A DNA stretch of 64,000 nt from NCBI RefSeq assembly GCF_023078275.1, contig NC_062990.1:8571549-8635548 (forward strand). The letters are read 5' to 3'. Below are positions 20,701 to 31,430 of this stretch, piece after piece (position 1 is the stretch's first letter; each line of letters opens with the position of its first letter). The notes under the pieces are model-generated. The model was not told the origin of the DNA. It made no database searches and was given only the letters and a program-made list of their open reading frames with translations. This DNA comes from Leguminivora glycinivorella (lineage: Eukaryota > Arthropoda > Insecta > Lepidoptera > Tortricidae). A program made the translations under genes and the position numbers.

Positions 20701-21882
20701 AAAGCAGATTTGTAATAGTGAATAATTATCTAGAATCTGTAGAGTCTGTAGTGGTATTTAGTTCATTGATTAGTTTAGAATATTTAGTTGGTAATTTAAC
20801 TTAGTAAACGTAAGTAAAAATGCACAGTTTAGTTATTAGTTACTAGAATGATTTTTATTGAGGTGCTATCACAATCATCATCCTCCTTGCGTTATCCCGG
20901 CATCGGCATTCGCCACGGCTCATGGGAGCCTGGGGTCCGCTTTGGAAACTACTACCAAGATTTGGCGTAGGCACTAGTTTTATGAAAGCGACTGCCATCT
21001 GACCTTCCAACCCGAAGGGTAACTAGGCCTTATTATAATTTAATTATAATATTATAATTTGTTGCAAAACAAATTCACCACAGTACTGGTACCGGTACCA
21101 TTGTCTATAATAGACATGTCCCATTCCCATCCCTACTGCTAATCATAAAGGCGCGCCATTATTTGAAACGACCAATGGCAGCACCGTGCGCGCCCGCCTC
21201 ACCCCGCAAGGATTGGTGATTTGCGTCTCGAACAATATCGCTTGCATTTGGCTTCTAGTGGGGTGTTCTGTGTATTCAAGTCTTGGGTACTTTCTAGGTA
21301 TATATTATATAGTATTTATATATTTTTGTTTAAGTTCCAACATCACAAGCCTTATTGGGGGACTTGACAATCTTTTCGGGGGACTTAATCAATAGGTAGT
21401 AGATCTGTGTAAAAATGTCCTCTGGTATTTATTTTATTCAAGATATCTATTTAACTAAGCATTATTAGCCATTCCACACATGGACATCGCATATGAACCT
21501 TAAAAAAAACTCGCGACGTAAAGTAACATTAGAAAGTGCGAACGTGCGTTCCGTGAGAACGCGCGCCACCCCTGATTAGGCCGCGAACTCGCGGCCGCCT
21601 GTATGTACTTGTAGCGCGGCGACAGAATCGCGGAGTGAGCCGCCCCTGTACATACTTACATACATAGAAAACATCCATGACTCAGGAACAAATATCTGTG
21701 CTCATCACACAAATAAATGCCCTTACCGGGATTCGAACCCAGGACCGCGGCTTAGCAGGCAGGGTCACTACTGACTGAGCCAGACTGTAAAAAGTATGTA
21801 AAAAGTGTTCTACTAAATATATTTTTTTAATAATAGGTACTTACAGCAAAGCCAGGATCACGACGGACAATTTGAACACCAT
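17779..21882 (-). CDS. small secreted Cys-x6-Cys protein, three exons, 113 residues
   Basis: Family not recognised. Exons on the minus strand: 21882-21845 (38 nt, donor GCT|GTAAGT), 19419-19194 (acceptor CATTTCAG, donor ATG|GTAAGT) and 17856-17779 (acceptor TTATTTCAG, stop TGA at 17781-17779). Phases agree, 114 codons with the stop. The start MVFKLSVVILALL with VITNG is a signal peptide, probably cut before Glu19. The mature chain has exactly two cysteines, C63 and C70, in CPSYMPKC, and an acidic end, EYEDNVIEK. It shares with the gene at 14045-15975 a 38-nt first coding exon, a phase-2 first intron, a TATA promoter and the C-x6-C spacing, so I infer a common origin. A TATA box lies 62-68 bp upstream of the ATG. 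Introns 1 and 2 are packed with MITEs and SINEs. A single C-x6-C would make one small disulfide loop. Confidence 0.78.
18005..18135. mobile_element. MITE of the gatatcgga family, complete copy
   Basis: Inverted ends tccattttcacgttatccga and, on the other strand, gcgttttaacataatccgat, with a central tttgatatcggtccgacatc. The cleanest copy is at 22462-22594. Lies in intron 2 of the 113-residue gene. Confidence 0.7.
18181..19145. mobile_element. third gatatcgga MITE copy, split by a larger insertion
   Basis: The left part 18181-18245 (gcgttttcatacaatatccg) and right part 19085-19145 (ggataatgtgaaagcactc) look like the two ends of one MITE. The DNA between includes the 18467-19022 element. Confidence 0.5.
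18467..19022 (+). mobile_element. non-autonomous repeat of the ggttccgtagtcaactagga family
   Basis: Starts tttaggtttccgtagtcaac and ends tacggaaccctacactgagc then cgctcttggccggttttt. Relatives: 36985-37365 (opposite strand) and, more distantly, 30588-31430 and the insert at 32010-32075. It contains a (tccg)n stretch and C runs. No coding frame. Confidence 0.7.
19908..20045 (-). mobile_element. tRNA-derived SINE (family 1), 3' half
   Basis: Matches the tail half of the full copies at 24738-25010 and 58562-58832 (gacaccttacacaaatcaac, ccccaaactaagcaaagctt). The tRNA-like promoter half is missing. Confidence 0.65.
20268..20301 (+). promoter_or_regulatory. strong TATA/initiator core promoter
   Basis: TATAAAAG at 20268-20275 and TCAGT at 20297-20301, 31 bp from the first T to the initiator A, the ideal arthropod spacing. 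It points + and lies inside an intron of the minus-strand 113-residue gene. It may drive the THAP-like reading frame at 20382. Confidence 0.5.
20382..20465 (+). pseudogene. THAP-domain-like N-terminal fragment
   Basis: A 27-codon frame MVSYSIKWCGKSSNTSTC followed by KKDGTTFHS and a stop. The arrangement of a start Met, a zinc-ligand Cys at position 9 and a TFH element resembles the first strand of THAP zinc fingers. The expected first Cys is Tyr4 here, and the frame stops where the FP motif would come, at cacagTTAAGT, which looks like a mutated splice donor. Probably the decayed first exon of a THAP gene or P-type transposon. Confidence 0.35.
20875..21032 (-). mobile_element. tRNA-derived SINE (family 2), 3' part
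   Basis: Minus-strand copy of the 3' two thirds of the SINE at 40612-40941 (catcctccttgcgttatccc, gcgactgccatctgaccttc). The promoter part is absent. Confidence 0.7.
21651..21790 (-). mobile_element. tRNA-derived SINE (family 1), 5' half
   Basis: B box GGTTCGAATCCC on the minus strand at 21728-21739 and A-box-like TGGCTCAGTCAG near 21770-21783, followed by the SINE body. Not a functional tRNA gene. Confidence 0.75.
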
Positions 21883-21943
21883 TTTGGGAGTTGGCTAACT
21901 GAATGTTAGCTCTGCTATGAATCTTGATACACAGACTCCCCGT

Positions 21944-21950
21944 TTTTATA
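21944..21950 (-). promoter_or_regulatory. TATA box of the 113-residue Cys-x6-Cys gene
   Basis: TATAAAA on the minus strand with its first T at 21950 and the ATG at 21882, implying a leader of about 38 nt. Confidence 0.7.
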
Positions 21951-22461
21951 CCCAAGAAGCCTATATAAATGCTAATACTGTATCAGGGAATAATTATATT
22001 GTAATAAGTAACACTGTTTATCAGATGAGGCGTTTTCAAGAATAAATGTGAGTGTTACTAAGTTGAATCTAAAATATTCTTTTCTAAGGACAGAAAGTGT
22101 CAAATTTCTGACCGCTGCGCTGGACGAAGTTACTGCTTCCCGGCAGAACAAAAAAAGTACAATTAAGTACAGTTGACTACAAAATTACAATGCAATAAGG
22201 TGAAAAAGTGGATACATCTATTTGTAGTCGACTGTACTAAGTAGTTAAGCGGTTTGGACAAAACAAATTCAAACTCCTAAGGAAACATGAAAGAATAAGA
22301 AAATCTATGAAATTCAACATTACCTATACCTAGACTGCATTTTTTAATACGTCGCAAGCTGTTTCCGTAGTCTACGGACGCCTGCAACTTTAACATTATA
22401 GGTACATGCGCATTGCCGATCCTGAAAACCGACATACCGCATCTTCGTTGAGCTCCTAAGT

Positions 22462-22594
22462 CCGTTTTCACATTATCCGATCCGATATCGGATGTCGGAA
22501 GGATTTCAATGGAAAAATTACAAGATGGCGCCTGTGATGTATGGGATATCGGTCCGACATCCGATATCGGATCGGATAATGTGAAAACGCACTA
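22462..22594. mobile_element. MITE of the gatatcgga family, best copy
   Basis: The left end ccgttttcacattatccgat and the right end on the other strand, gcgttttcacattatccgat, continue as near-perfect inverted arms through gatcggatatcgg and gtcggaaggattt/gtccgacatcc. Confidence 0.85.
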
Positions 22595-22599
22595 ACTCC

Positions 22600-22928
22600 T
22601 GAGTCAGTCCTGACAACTGATTTCAATCTCCTCAGTTGTATTTTTCAGTATAATTTATAACGCACACATAAGGGCAGGAAAGTCAAATTTTCTATGGGAC
22701 GACAAACTTCGTTCCATCTTCGCCCTACAATTTCAAAATTTTCAAGTGTTATGGATGTGTTATCCTACTTACACTTAAGCTATTAAGCATTTTGATGTTA
22801 ATGTAATAATCCACTCAATATAAATGCTAATACACTTTTCTACTTTCAATAATTTCATTATGGAAATCTCCTTCGAAGAATAACTAAAAATTGCAGAAAA
22901 AACGTGAATATTTCTGCATGGCAATACT
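22600..22928. other. intergenic, no feature seen
   Basis: AT-rich, no exon or repeat pair that I can support. Confidence 0.35.
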
Positions 22929-23107
22929 AGATATTTATTTATACGTTTGAATGGCGTTCCGTTTCATCAATATAATTTCAATTTAATTATTTAAGGCAGT
23001 GTCAGAATCAAGTCAGAATAATATTTATTTATACGTTTGAATGGCGTTCAGTTTCATCAATATTTCAATTTAATTATTTAAGGCAGTGTCAGAATCAAGT
23101 CAGAATA
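22929..23107 (+). repeat. direct tandem duplication, unit about 88-92 bp
   Basis: The block atatttatttatacgtttga through aggcagtgtcagaatcaagt is present twice in a row. The copies differ by a taat insertion and one substitution, so the duplication is recent. Confidence 0.9.
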
Positions 23108-23109
23108 AT

Positions 23110-23645
23110 ACTTATTCTGGTTAAAAAAAATTGTATTAAAAAAAAAAAGATTTCGATATTAAGAATTAAAAGAGTACTATGAGGATTTTATGAAAAAACT
23201 TTTTTAATAATGGCATAAATGGTTCACAACAAAGTCCTTTTAAATTGACATATCGTTTATATTGCGTTGTTCGGAGTGTCACTGAGTTAAGAAATGTAGG
23301 AATATCCAGCCAGGGTAACCATTAGGAAATATTTTCTACCATAGTAGCAGAAATAAGCATTTTTTTACTCAATTTTCTTTTTAAAATTATTACCAGACCA
23401 CTGTCTCTCTATTGAACTTCTTGATTTATTCTGTCATAGTTTAATAATAATAAACATACCTATAAAATCAAGTGGAATGCTTATTACATTTTAGTGGTTT
23501 AGTAGTTTTTTCTATCTTGGGATGGTCATACTAAAATCAGTTTGACAGCAAATTGAGTGAATGTACTAAATGAACATTGAACGAACCGAAGCTAAAACAA
23601 AATACTCATTCGTTGTTTTCATAACCATTTCCATTCATTCACTCA
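23110..23645. other. intergenic, no feature seen
   Basis: AT-rich with homopolymer A runs. Nothing supportable. Confidence 0.3.
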
Positions 23646-23649
23646 TGTC

Positions 23650-23916
23650 AGTTGGGTTAGTCATCTAGCCCGTTTCGTGTGTTTCGCTTCATTTATCTTG
23701 TTTATTTACGTTTGTTAATTAACAAAACTTATTTCGCCGATTATTTTACAACACGCAACTAACTATACACCTTCTTAGTGTTGTGAATACATGTAATATC
23801 AGTTTGTGTTTGCAAAAATTGAACTTGCTGTGTGTGTCCTGTAGTTTTGGTTGTGTTGTGTTTATTTTGACCGTTTGTGTGTGATTCCAACTGGGTGGCT
23901 CAACGTCGAAAATCAA
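23650..23916 (+). other. candidate untranslated first exon with splice donor
   Basis: A TCAGT initiator-like site at 23648-23652 is followed by a T/G-rich, leader-like stretch of about 265 bp that ends in a canonical donor, CAA|GTAAGT, at 23917. There is no long frame. If real it is a 5' UTR exon of a + strand gene whose coding exons I could not locate with confidence. Confidence 0.3.
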
Positions 23917-24551
23917 GTAAGTGCTTTATTTTGCAATAGTTATTTCTGCACAATGTATTTACAATAAAGTTATGGATAGCCAAGGTTTTCCGTCGTTTAC
24001 TTGAAACAGACGGCATGCTTGCGAAACTTATTTTTTGCTGTGATCTGACACCGATTCAAGTTACTTAAATTTACTTTTCACTTAAGTATCTTGGACGCAT
24101 CTGCTTGTACTTTTTTAATTTGATGAAATCAGCGTAAGTCGTGAATCATAATACCAAAATGATTTGGTGAATGATAATTCTATTCATAACTTGTTGATAT
24201 CAGTCGCCTTGTTATTAAAATAACTTAGTATTATTATGTATTTTTGATTGTTAAATGATTATGTTTTTGAACTTCAACATCATATCATACCTAATCAAAA
24301 AAAAAACTGGTAAACCTAGGAATAGGTATTGTACTATTTGTACTTACTTCAGAATAACTACCCACTGTAGTTTGTATTTTAGTTTCTAAGAGCAGTTTGT
24401 AAATCTAATTTGCAAATTATATCTTAAAATAATATAGTAGAGTTAGGTAATATATTTTCAACATAGGGATGATATCCCCACTGTTTGACAAAACCCCTTT
24501 TTCTAATAAAGATTAAAAAAAAAACTAATTTGAGCTGAGTTAAAGTAAACT

Positions 24552-24614
24552 AACACCTATTTGTATTGTATATATTCAGTCACAAATGCACTGACTGAAT
24601 ATATATACAATACA
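24552..24614. repeat. short perfect hairpin
   Basis: Arms of about 25 bp (tttgtattgtatatattcag and its complement) around the loop cacaaatgcactgactg-type centre. It directly precedes a retroelement-like tail, ttctttattgctc. Confidence 0.6.
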
Positions 24615-24737
24615 AATATTCTTTATTGCTCACCAATAATAAAAGATGACCATGACATCAAAAGTAAGCACATAACTTTATTATTATTTGATAGAATTGT
24701 AGTCATATTTTAGTAGTAGTAGTAGTGAACACTTAAT

Positions 24738-25010
24738 TAAATAAATAAATAAATAAATAAATATTAGGGACACCTTACACAGATCAACTTAGCCCCAAAC
24801 TAAGCAAAGCTTGTAATATGGATGCTAAGCGACGATATACATACTTAAATAGATAAAAACATACTTATATACATAGGAAAACATCCATGACTCAGGAACA
24901 AATATCTGTGCTCATCACACAAATAAATGCCCTTACCGGGATTCGAACCCAGGACCGCGGCTTAGCAGACAGGGTCACTACCGACTGAGCCAGACCGGTC
25001 GTCGTCGATA
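24738..25010 (-). mobile_element. tRNA-derived SINE (family 1), near full length
   Basis: Minus-strand SINE. Its 5' tRNA-like head has A box TGGCTCAGTCGG at 24992-24981 and B box GGTTCGAATCCC at 24949-24938. It then has a body with tgagtcatggatgttttcct and a 3' end at an (aaat)n tract around 24738-24762. Other copies: 19908, 21651, 26848 and 58562. Confidence 0.88.
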
Positions 25011-25233
25011 ATTGCACAGAGCAAATTACAAGTACAGTGAATAATTATAATGGTTATGTACAAAGGCGAGCTTATCCTATTTTTGGATTCTGTTTGATAT
25101 TTTTTCTAAACCGTACCCACATTGACATAGTTGCCATATAAAAAATACTTAAATAGGGAAGTTGGTAACGAGGCAAGTAACTTGTATTTCTGTTGTGTGA
25201 TAAAGTTTAAATATTTTTTTTTTTTTTTTAATC

Positions 25234-25407
25234 GAGGCTTTGGACATTCTGGGTGAACATGTCAGCCTCATGGGTGCTTACAAATCAGCAATTGATCTGT
25301 CCATTGTGCATGGAGCCCGAACCACCAAAAATTCTATTCCTCAAGTACAAATTCCGGACACAGTCCAACAGCACGTGAGACAGGTCATCAGTTTTCTGGT
25401 AGTCTAA
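25234..25407 (+). CDS. orphan coding-like segment, function unknown
   Basis: A 57-codon open stretch, EALDILGEHVSLMGAYKSA followed by IDLSIVHGARTTKNSIPQVQ and IPDTVQQHVRQVISFLVV, then TAA. The amino-acid mix is that of an ordinary globular or helical protein, unlike the low-complexity translations around it, and a 15-T pyrimidine tract with a possible AG acceptor (aatcgag) precedes it. It may end at a donor CTG|GTAGTC near 25399 rather than at the stop. I do not recognise it and see no partner exon. It may be an exon of a gene beginning at 23650, or a retro-pseudogene fragment. Confidence 0.3.
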   Translation, partial: EALDILGEHVSLMGAYKSAIDLSIVHGARTTKNSIPQVQIPDTVQQHVRQVISFLVV

Positions 25408-25459
25408 ACACAGTGGTGATGGCTTAACAAGTTAACACCCATCATACACAGAAACTTGT

Positions 25460-26845
25460 TTGTAGGAATGTGTCCAGACCGGACTCATATTCCAAGATCA
25501 GTTATCAACTCTCTTAAAATATGTTATCAATGAACCTTATCAATAGACACTGTACAAACATTCATGGCCAAGTTATTTAGAAAACTTCTCAGAATAGTAT
25601 CTACATGCGATGCTATATAAACATAATGCAGATATGATAATGAAGAGTGAGTGCTGAATATCTTACGTTTTTGTGTGACTAGCTAGACTAGCAGGAACTT
25701 TCATACAATTTTCATTACATTATGTTACTTGTGGCCTATTATCACAGTGACATTGACACTTGACACTGACATTGAACAGGCAACGGACAGTGAAGTGTCA
25801 CTGTGGTGTAACAGGCCACTAATCAAATTTTTGTATGCAGTTCACAGTATCCACACTATTAAAATGCCCGTACCAGACTTCAAATCCAAGACCACCAGCA
25901 AATGTAAATGTATATTACGGCTCAAATTGGTCTGATCATTTCTTATCTGGCAGGGTTACAATTACTAGAACCAGTTGTCATAGTATTAGCTAGTTTAAAA
26001 ATCTAAAACAGGTCCTTTATGTATTACGAAGATGCCTGTGGCATATCCCCGCTATATTTCAAATTTTCAAATAGCTCAATGATAACATGTGCAAAGCTAA
26101 CAACAGTAACAACTCTTTATGTTGGTTGGTGAGTTGGTTGCACCAAATTGTCTCTTTAATCTATAACCAAATTTAGCATTTGTTAAATTTTGGTATGGGA
26201 ATTTCCATACATTTCTGCTGCGTGATGTTGATGTGTCTGTAAACTGTGATGAAACTGGTCCTGCCTGTCTAAAAACCCTGCTACAATACTTACCAATTTA
26301 AATATTATTATTCATAAACATTCACTAAGTCGCGATTAAGTCCCGTCTGCAATTAAGAAAAAAAATCACTAAGTTATCAAGCCGGTAAAGTTCGTTTGTC
26401 CCTTTCCGACGTATAGGTGTGATAGAAAGGGACAAACAAATGTTATCGACTTAATAACAGTGAATGTGTATGAATAAGGGGGTTAGAAACTACTTTCCTA
26501 TTGGTTAATCAATCCTAGTTTCCTGAAAGGTAATTGCGAAGATAACGCTTCCTATTAATTTGAATTAATTGCGTGCAAATTTACGATACATATCAAAGAG
26601 CATACGTCTTATGCTTGTAATACACGAGGCTAGTTTTTCAAGCCATGATTGCAAGCTATGAATAAATAAGTATTAAATTTTCGGGTCACATAAAAATCAC
26701 CATTATTTCAATCATATCAAGAATCCCGAATTACCCGAAGTTACGCGAAGGTTCGAAGTTATCCGAGCAGAAAATGATCCGAAATCATCCCAATGCACTT
26801 ATAGGACATTTAGATTGATGGAGAGACAACGATATTATATAATAT
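25460..26845. other. intergenic or intronic, little seen
   Basis: Contains a small hairpin near 26396-26443 (gtttgtccctttcc against its complement gaaagggacaaac). No gene or large repeat that I can support. Confidence 0.3.
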
Positions 26846-26847
26846 AC

Positions 26848-26978
26848 CTACATAGAGAACATCCATGACTCAGGAACAAATATCTCTGCTCGTCACAAAA
26901 ACAAATGACCATACCGGGATTCGAACCAAAGACTGCGGCTTCAAGCAGGGTCAATACCCGCAAGGCCAGATTAGTCGT
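26848..26978 (-). mobile_element. tRNA-derived SINE (family 1), decayed 5' half
   Basis: The B box region gggattcgaacc and the flanking body are kept, while the A box end is mutated. Confidence 0.65.
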
Positions 26979-27270
26979 CAAACAAGAGCTATAGCTTGCT
27001 AATAAGATTGTGTACTAGCACAAAGAGTACCTACTATCGTACAAGTAGTCGGAGTCCCATGCTTTTCTAGTGCCATATAATGTTTCTTAGAACTTGCATA
27101 ATCATCTGTACAACTTTGTAAAGTGCAGGAAACAATATGACACTATGTTGAACAGTTCCGTTGTTTAATGATGGACGAAACGCATTTTGCGCTCGAGTGC
27201 TTTAACTGCTTACTGCATATTCTTTCTCGCTCGAATCCTTTTCAGCGAGGATTGGGACCACATGTGGATG

Positions 27271-27733
27271 ATTTGTCCTAGAGATGGGCCGAATATTCGG
27301 TAAATATTCGGTATTCGGCATATTCGGCAAGATTTTCAATGTTCGTATTCGGCCGAATAGTTCGGTTACACTGCCGAATATTTACCGAATAAACAAAGTA
27401 AATAACTAATGAAGCTCTCAAAGGAACTAAAAATGCGTCAAAATATAAACAATTGTTTTGTGGAAAAGTAAAAAAAAAAACCGTAGTTTAAGAGTTGAGA
27501 AGAGTTCAGAGTTGTTTTAACTAAGTTTTAGTTATTAACTAAATCATAAGAACATAGTTGTAGTATGTATAACAATTATCAATCATTTCATAGTTTTAAT
27601 CTTAACATTCGCTTTAAAAATATGGCGTAACCGAATATTCGGCCGAATGTTCGGTTCGGTAAAGCTGAACCGAATGTTCGGCCGAATATTCGTATTCGGC
27701 AAAGTCCATATTCGGCCCATCTCTAATTTGTCC
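27271..27733. mobile_element. hAT-type MITE with perfect 8-bp target site duplication
   Basis: The element 27279-27725 is bounded by TIRs TAGAGATGGGCCGAATAT at the left and its complement at the right (atattcggcccatctcta, with a small gap). The 8-bp direct repeat ATTTGTCC flanks it at 27271-27278 and 27726-27733. Sub-terminal arrays of ttcggccgaat repeats lie near both ends. An 8-bp duplication is the hAT signature. Confidence 0.92.
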
Positions 27734-28970
27734 ACATTTTGTGAACCAACGTGTCAAATATGTGCATGGTTCATAGTGCTTACTGCCGAGTTACGTCTAG
27801 TCTATACACTTTCACGGACATAATTATTTTCTTTAAATCTGCCACCAACTGTCCGGTTCCATAATTAGGTACAGCTGCATATGAAATATTGGTAGTCTCA
27901 AATGTAACTTTATCTCACAAACATTAAAGGTTATATTTAATTGCATTATTCTGTCAACACTGAATTAAAACTTCAATCGGTTACTGTCAACTTAAGCCTT
28001 TGAGTTAAGGCGCAGTTTTCTTTAACACTACTTACTTTTAAAGCAAGTTGCAAGTCTGTCTATAATAAAACTGATTTATTTCCATCCTGTCCTAAATTAA
28101 CACGTGCGAAGGAGACAGAAGGCGTGAGAATTTGTTAACGCCGTCCCACGTGAAAATTACCATGAAGTTCACTGAGCGAAGCGAAGGTCTCAAATTAGGT
28201 TTAGGCTAAAAAGCAAAAAGCTTTTCCACCTTTTCGTACGTCTGCATCTGTATGTTCAACTGTGGCCACACACACAGACAGACACACAGTTGTCACGGTG
28301 ACACTTCGCCGTTCAATGCCTGTTCAATCAAGAAATATATCGATTGATGCCGAGTGAAATTGTCTTTTATCGACCCAGAAATAGGTACAGAATTGTCAGT
28401 GTCAAGTGTCAATGTTACTGTTGTGAAATAGGCTACTTTTCACACTTACTATGTTCAATGGTGGTCGTGGGTGGCCGTCAGGTCGCATCTCTCAACTGAA
28501 TCTCAGCATGAAGTTTTATAAGCACTGCGAGAAATCAGTCGGATCTACATTGGGTTCTTGAAAAAAGGATTGTACCGGTTTTTAAACGGTACAGTAACTG
28601 CTTAGGCAAAGTTTTTGAATCTAAAACTTTTTTTAAATGGCGTATTTTACTGGTCACTGACTTTTAGTGGTCAGTCAAAATTACCGTAAGAAGAAAAACA
28701 TGAGAATTGAATCGAAAATCCATCGCAAATTTTCAAATTCCATCAATATAACGCTTCGATCCATTGGTATGCATGAGAACATTTTTTTCCCAAATTCCCA
28801 TTTTTACCCTAAACTCCGTTGCACAACTGCCAAATGCGCGTGAAGTCACGTTCCAAATTTCGAAATTCAAAAATTCGTCCATGGAATTGTTCGTCTGGGA
28901 AAACGGCCGTTCTATTCACGAAGTTTACTGACCGCTTACGCATCAAACCAGTATTAAAGTTTATAGTATA
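27734..28970. other. intergenic, low information
   Basis: Includes a cacacacagacagacacacag tract near 28270 and an acgtgaaaattaccatgaag stretch at 28150 of dispersed-repeat style. No exon seen. Confidence 0.3.
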
Positions 28971-28974
28971 CTAA

Positions 28975-29150
28975 CTTTTGCCCGCGGCTTCGCTCGCGTT
29001 AAAAAGAAACAAAAAGTAGCCTAGGTCCACTCTCCATCCCTTCAACTATTTCCACTTAAAAAAAATCACGTCTATTCGTCCTCCTCCTTTTTGCCGTGAA
29101 AGACGGACAAACAAACAGACACACTTTCCCATTTTATAATATTAGTATGG
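28975..29150 (+). repeat. short retroposon-like repeat
   Basis: Runs from cttttgcccgcggcttcgct through aagtagcctaggtccact to gacggacaaacaaacagaca, and ends tataatattagtatggat. Common dispersed form with no frame. Confidence 0.5.
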
Positions 29151-30587
29151 ATTTTGTCAGTAGAAAAAATCGGTAAATAAAGGCAGAAAGGGCTTCCGAC
29201 CTGTAGGAAATTTTCATTTGGCGCCAGTTTCTATTGCCACAAACTTGAGATGTTTTTCTACCTAACTATAAGTACTAAGTAAAGCATAGTTAATTTAGAA
29301 TTGGTACGCGATGGGAGGAATTTAATTTTTAAATGAAAAGAAAAAAGTAAACAATATTTTTTATTGCAGAATATAAAAGATCGTTTATTAATTTATAGCG
29401 TGTCACATATATTTCAATCATTCAGTATGTTTATGCACAAAATTACGGACTTTTCTGAAAATAGTATTCATCATCCTCTGAACAAGATTTTCATCCATCT
29501 TTTTTGTCTGTTGATTCCGTGTGGACCGCAAGGAGTGGATATTTTGAATTATTTTGCCACTATTATTTAATTGTCCTTTAATGAAATAATGATTTGGGCA
29601 ATAATTGTTGCCTAGTAGTTTTCTGGAAATTCAACAATTTAGCAATCGTTGACCCAGACCAAGGGGATTTTTCACGTATTTGTTCACAGTGCATTTTCGC
29701 CGGTCAACGTCCATCATCAATAACTTACAAACGCAAAAAGTTAGATCAACCAAATTTCTAATATAGAGTTATCAACGTATTAAAATTAAGATGTGATTAT
29801 CAGTTTTTTTTTAATTTTTAAATATATTTTTTTTATTCGTCGCTAAACGCGTGCCAATACTATGTTAACTATGCTTTATTAGGCTTTTGGCGTGCTATTT
29901 CTAAATGGCCCTTTTTCTTCATATGCTACAAGGAAGCAATTGTTTTGGAATTTCGAATAAAAACGTCCTTTCGTCCGAAAAAAGGAACTTTCTGTGATAA
30001 AAAGCCCCATATGAACAAGGAACTAGCTTGAGAGATCCATTAATACTGGAGATTGCTTCGGTAACTTTAGTTATAGTTGTTTGTGAATAAAGTTTGTGCG
30101 TTCGATTTGTTTCGGCCAGTGACAACCACAGACAATGCTGCTATCTCCAATGCTTTATTTACCTACTCAAAAACCACTTTATTTTGCCCTTGAAGTACTT
30201 AAAAATGTTTGAGTGTAAAGATCGAAGTTAAAATGGACGATCGAATCGCTATGCCACAGTATAAGTGGCTATGCGATCGGATTGTGAGCAAAAAACGGGA
30301 TCTCTTTGCGTAATATGTTTTTGACATTTTTATTCACGACTGATGTTTTTTTTTTTGTGAAATCTTTGTTTCTGGTGGTTTCTCAATACTTAGCAATGTT
30401 CAATACAACGGTTAAAATACCGATTGTTCAATGGAAGTGGAAATATTTCACGTCGTACATATTTGTATTGTTTGGGGTGTGGCAACACATCCTTATTCCT
30501 TATCTTCTTATGTTATACGCGAATACATACCTATACTTAGCTGTTTTTATATTGTTAAAAATTAAAAATCAATAGGTCAACCTACTT
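29151..30587. other. intergenic, no supported gene
   Basis: Several short open frames (for example 30306-30575, hydrophobic) start at non-ATG codons in AT-rich DNA and have no splice or promoter support. Confidence 0.3.
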
Positions 30588-31430
30588 TTAGGGTTCCGTA
30601 CCAAAAAGGTACAACAGGAACCCTTATGGTGCGACTCTGTCCGTCTGTCTGTCCGTCTGTCACATTCCTAAATATCTCGAGAACTACTAATGCTATCAAC
30701 TTGAAATTTGGAATAGTTGTGAACATTGTAAACCTCTACAAATAGAAAGTATAATTTTTTTAAATATATTAATTTTAATTGTAGAATGGCCAAAATGAAA
30801 GGGGGGCAAACTGTAAATTTCAAGTTACTAGGTCAAGTGGGGTATCGTTGGAAAGAGCTCAAATTGAACGTAAATAAGCTATTTTTTATAATTTTTTTGT
30901 TGTGGAAAAAAAAAGAATTTTGAAGGAAAATGTAAAAAAAAATACCGTTCCTCCCCCTTATCTCCGAAGTTTACCAACGAAAAGTTATGAAAATTTTAGT
31001 AAACATTGGTTTTATGCTATATAGTATATATTACAGGAAAAATATAATCGTGTTTGTATTTTGAATACTTTTTTTTTAATTCACAAAAAACCTTTCAGAT
31101 TTTTACTTTCAATTTACCCACCCTTGCGGATGTATATCGTACTTCAAATTAATACGAGATGTTACGTAAACCATCTTCTGTCTAATAAAGTAAAAACTGT
31201 TTAAATCGGTTAACATTATAAAGAATTATCCCTGGTCGCGCAAATTAGTTAGCAAATTGACCGGGAGATGGCGCTATACACTATAATACTCATTAGTGCC
31301 TATACTTTTGTCTTCCAGTCAAGTCATTAGAGTTATATGAAAATATGAGATTATTTTTACTAGGTAGTTTGAAAGAAAGTTTGTACGGAACCCTCGGTGG
31401 GCGAGTCCGACTCGCACTTGGCCGGTTTTT
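30588..31430 (+). mobile_element. non-autonomous repeat of the agggttccgtaccaaaaagg family
   Basis: Starts ttagggttccgtaccaaaaa with ggaacccttatggtgcgact and (gtctgtcc)n, and ends acggaaccctcggtgggcga then cgcacttggccggttttt. The two ends share the ggaaccc core in inverted form. It has the same plan as 18467-19022 but a different body. Confidence 0.7.

Noticed and set aside
24938..25000. Possible tRNA gene on the minus strand
   Set aside because: Same reasoning: it is the head of SINE family 1, repeated at 21.7, 26.9 and 58.8 kb.
30306..30575. Hydrophobic 89-codon frame, possible membrane protein
   Set aside because: Non-ATG start in AT-rich DNA, Phe/Leu/Tyr bias from T runs, and no splice or promoter support.
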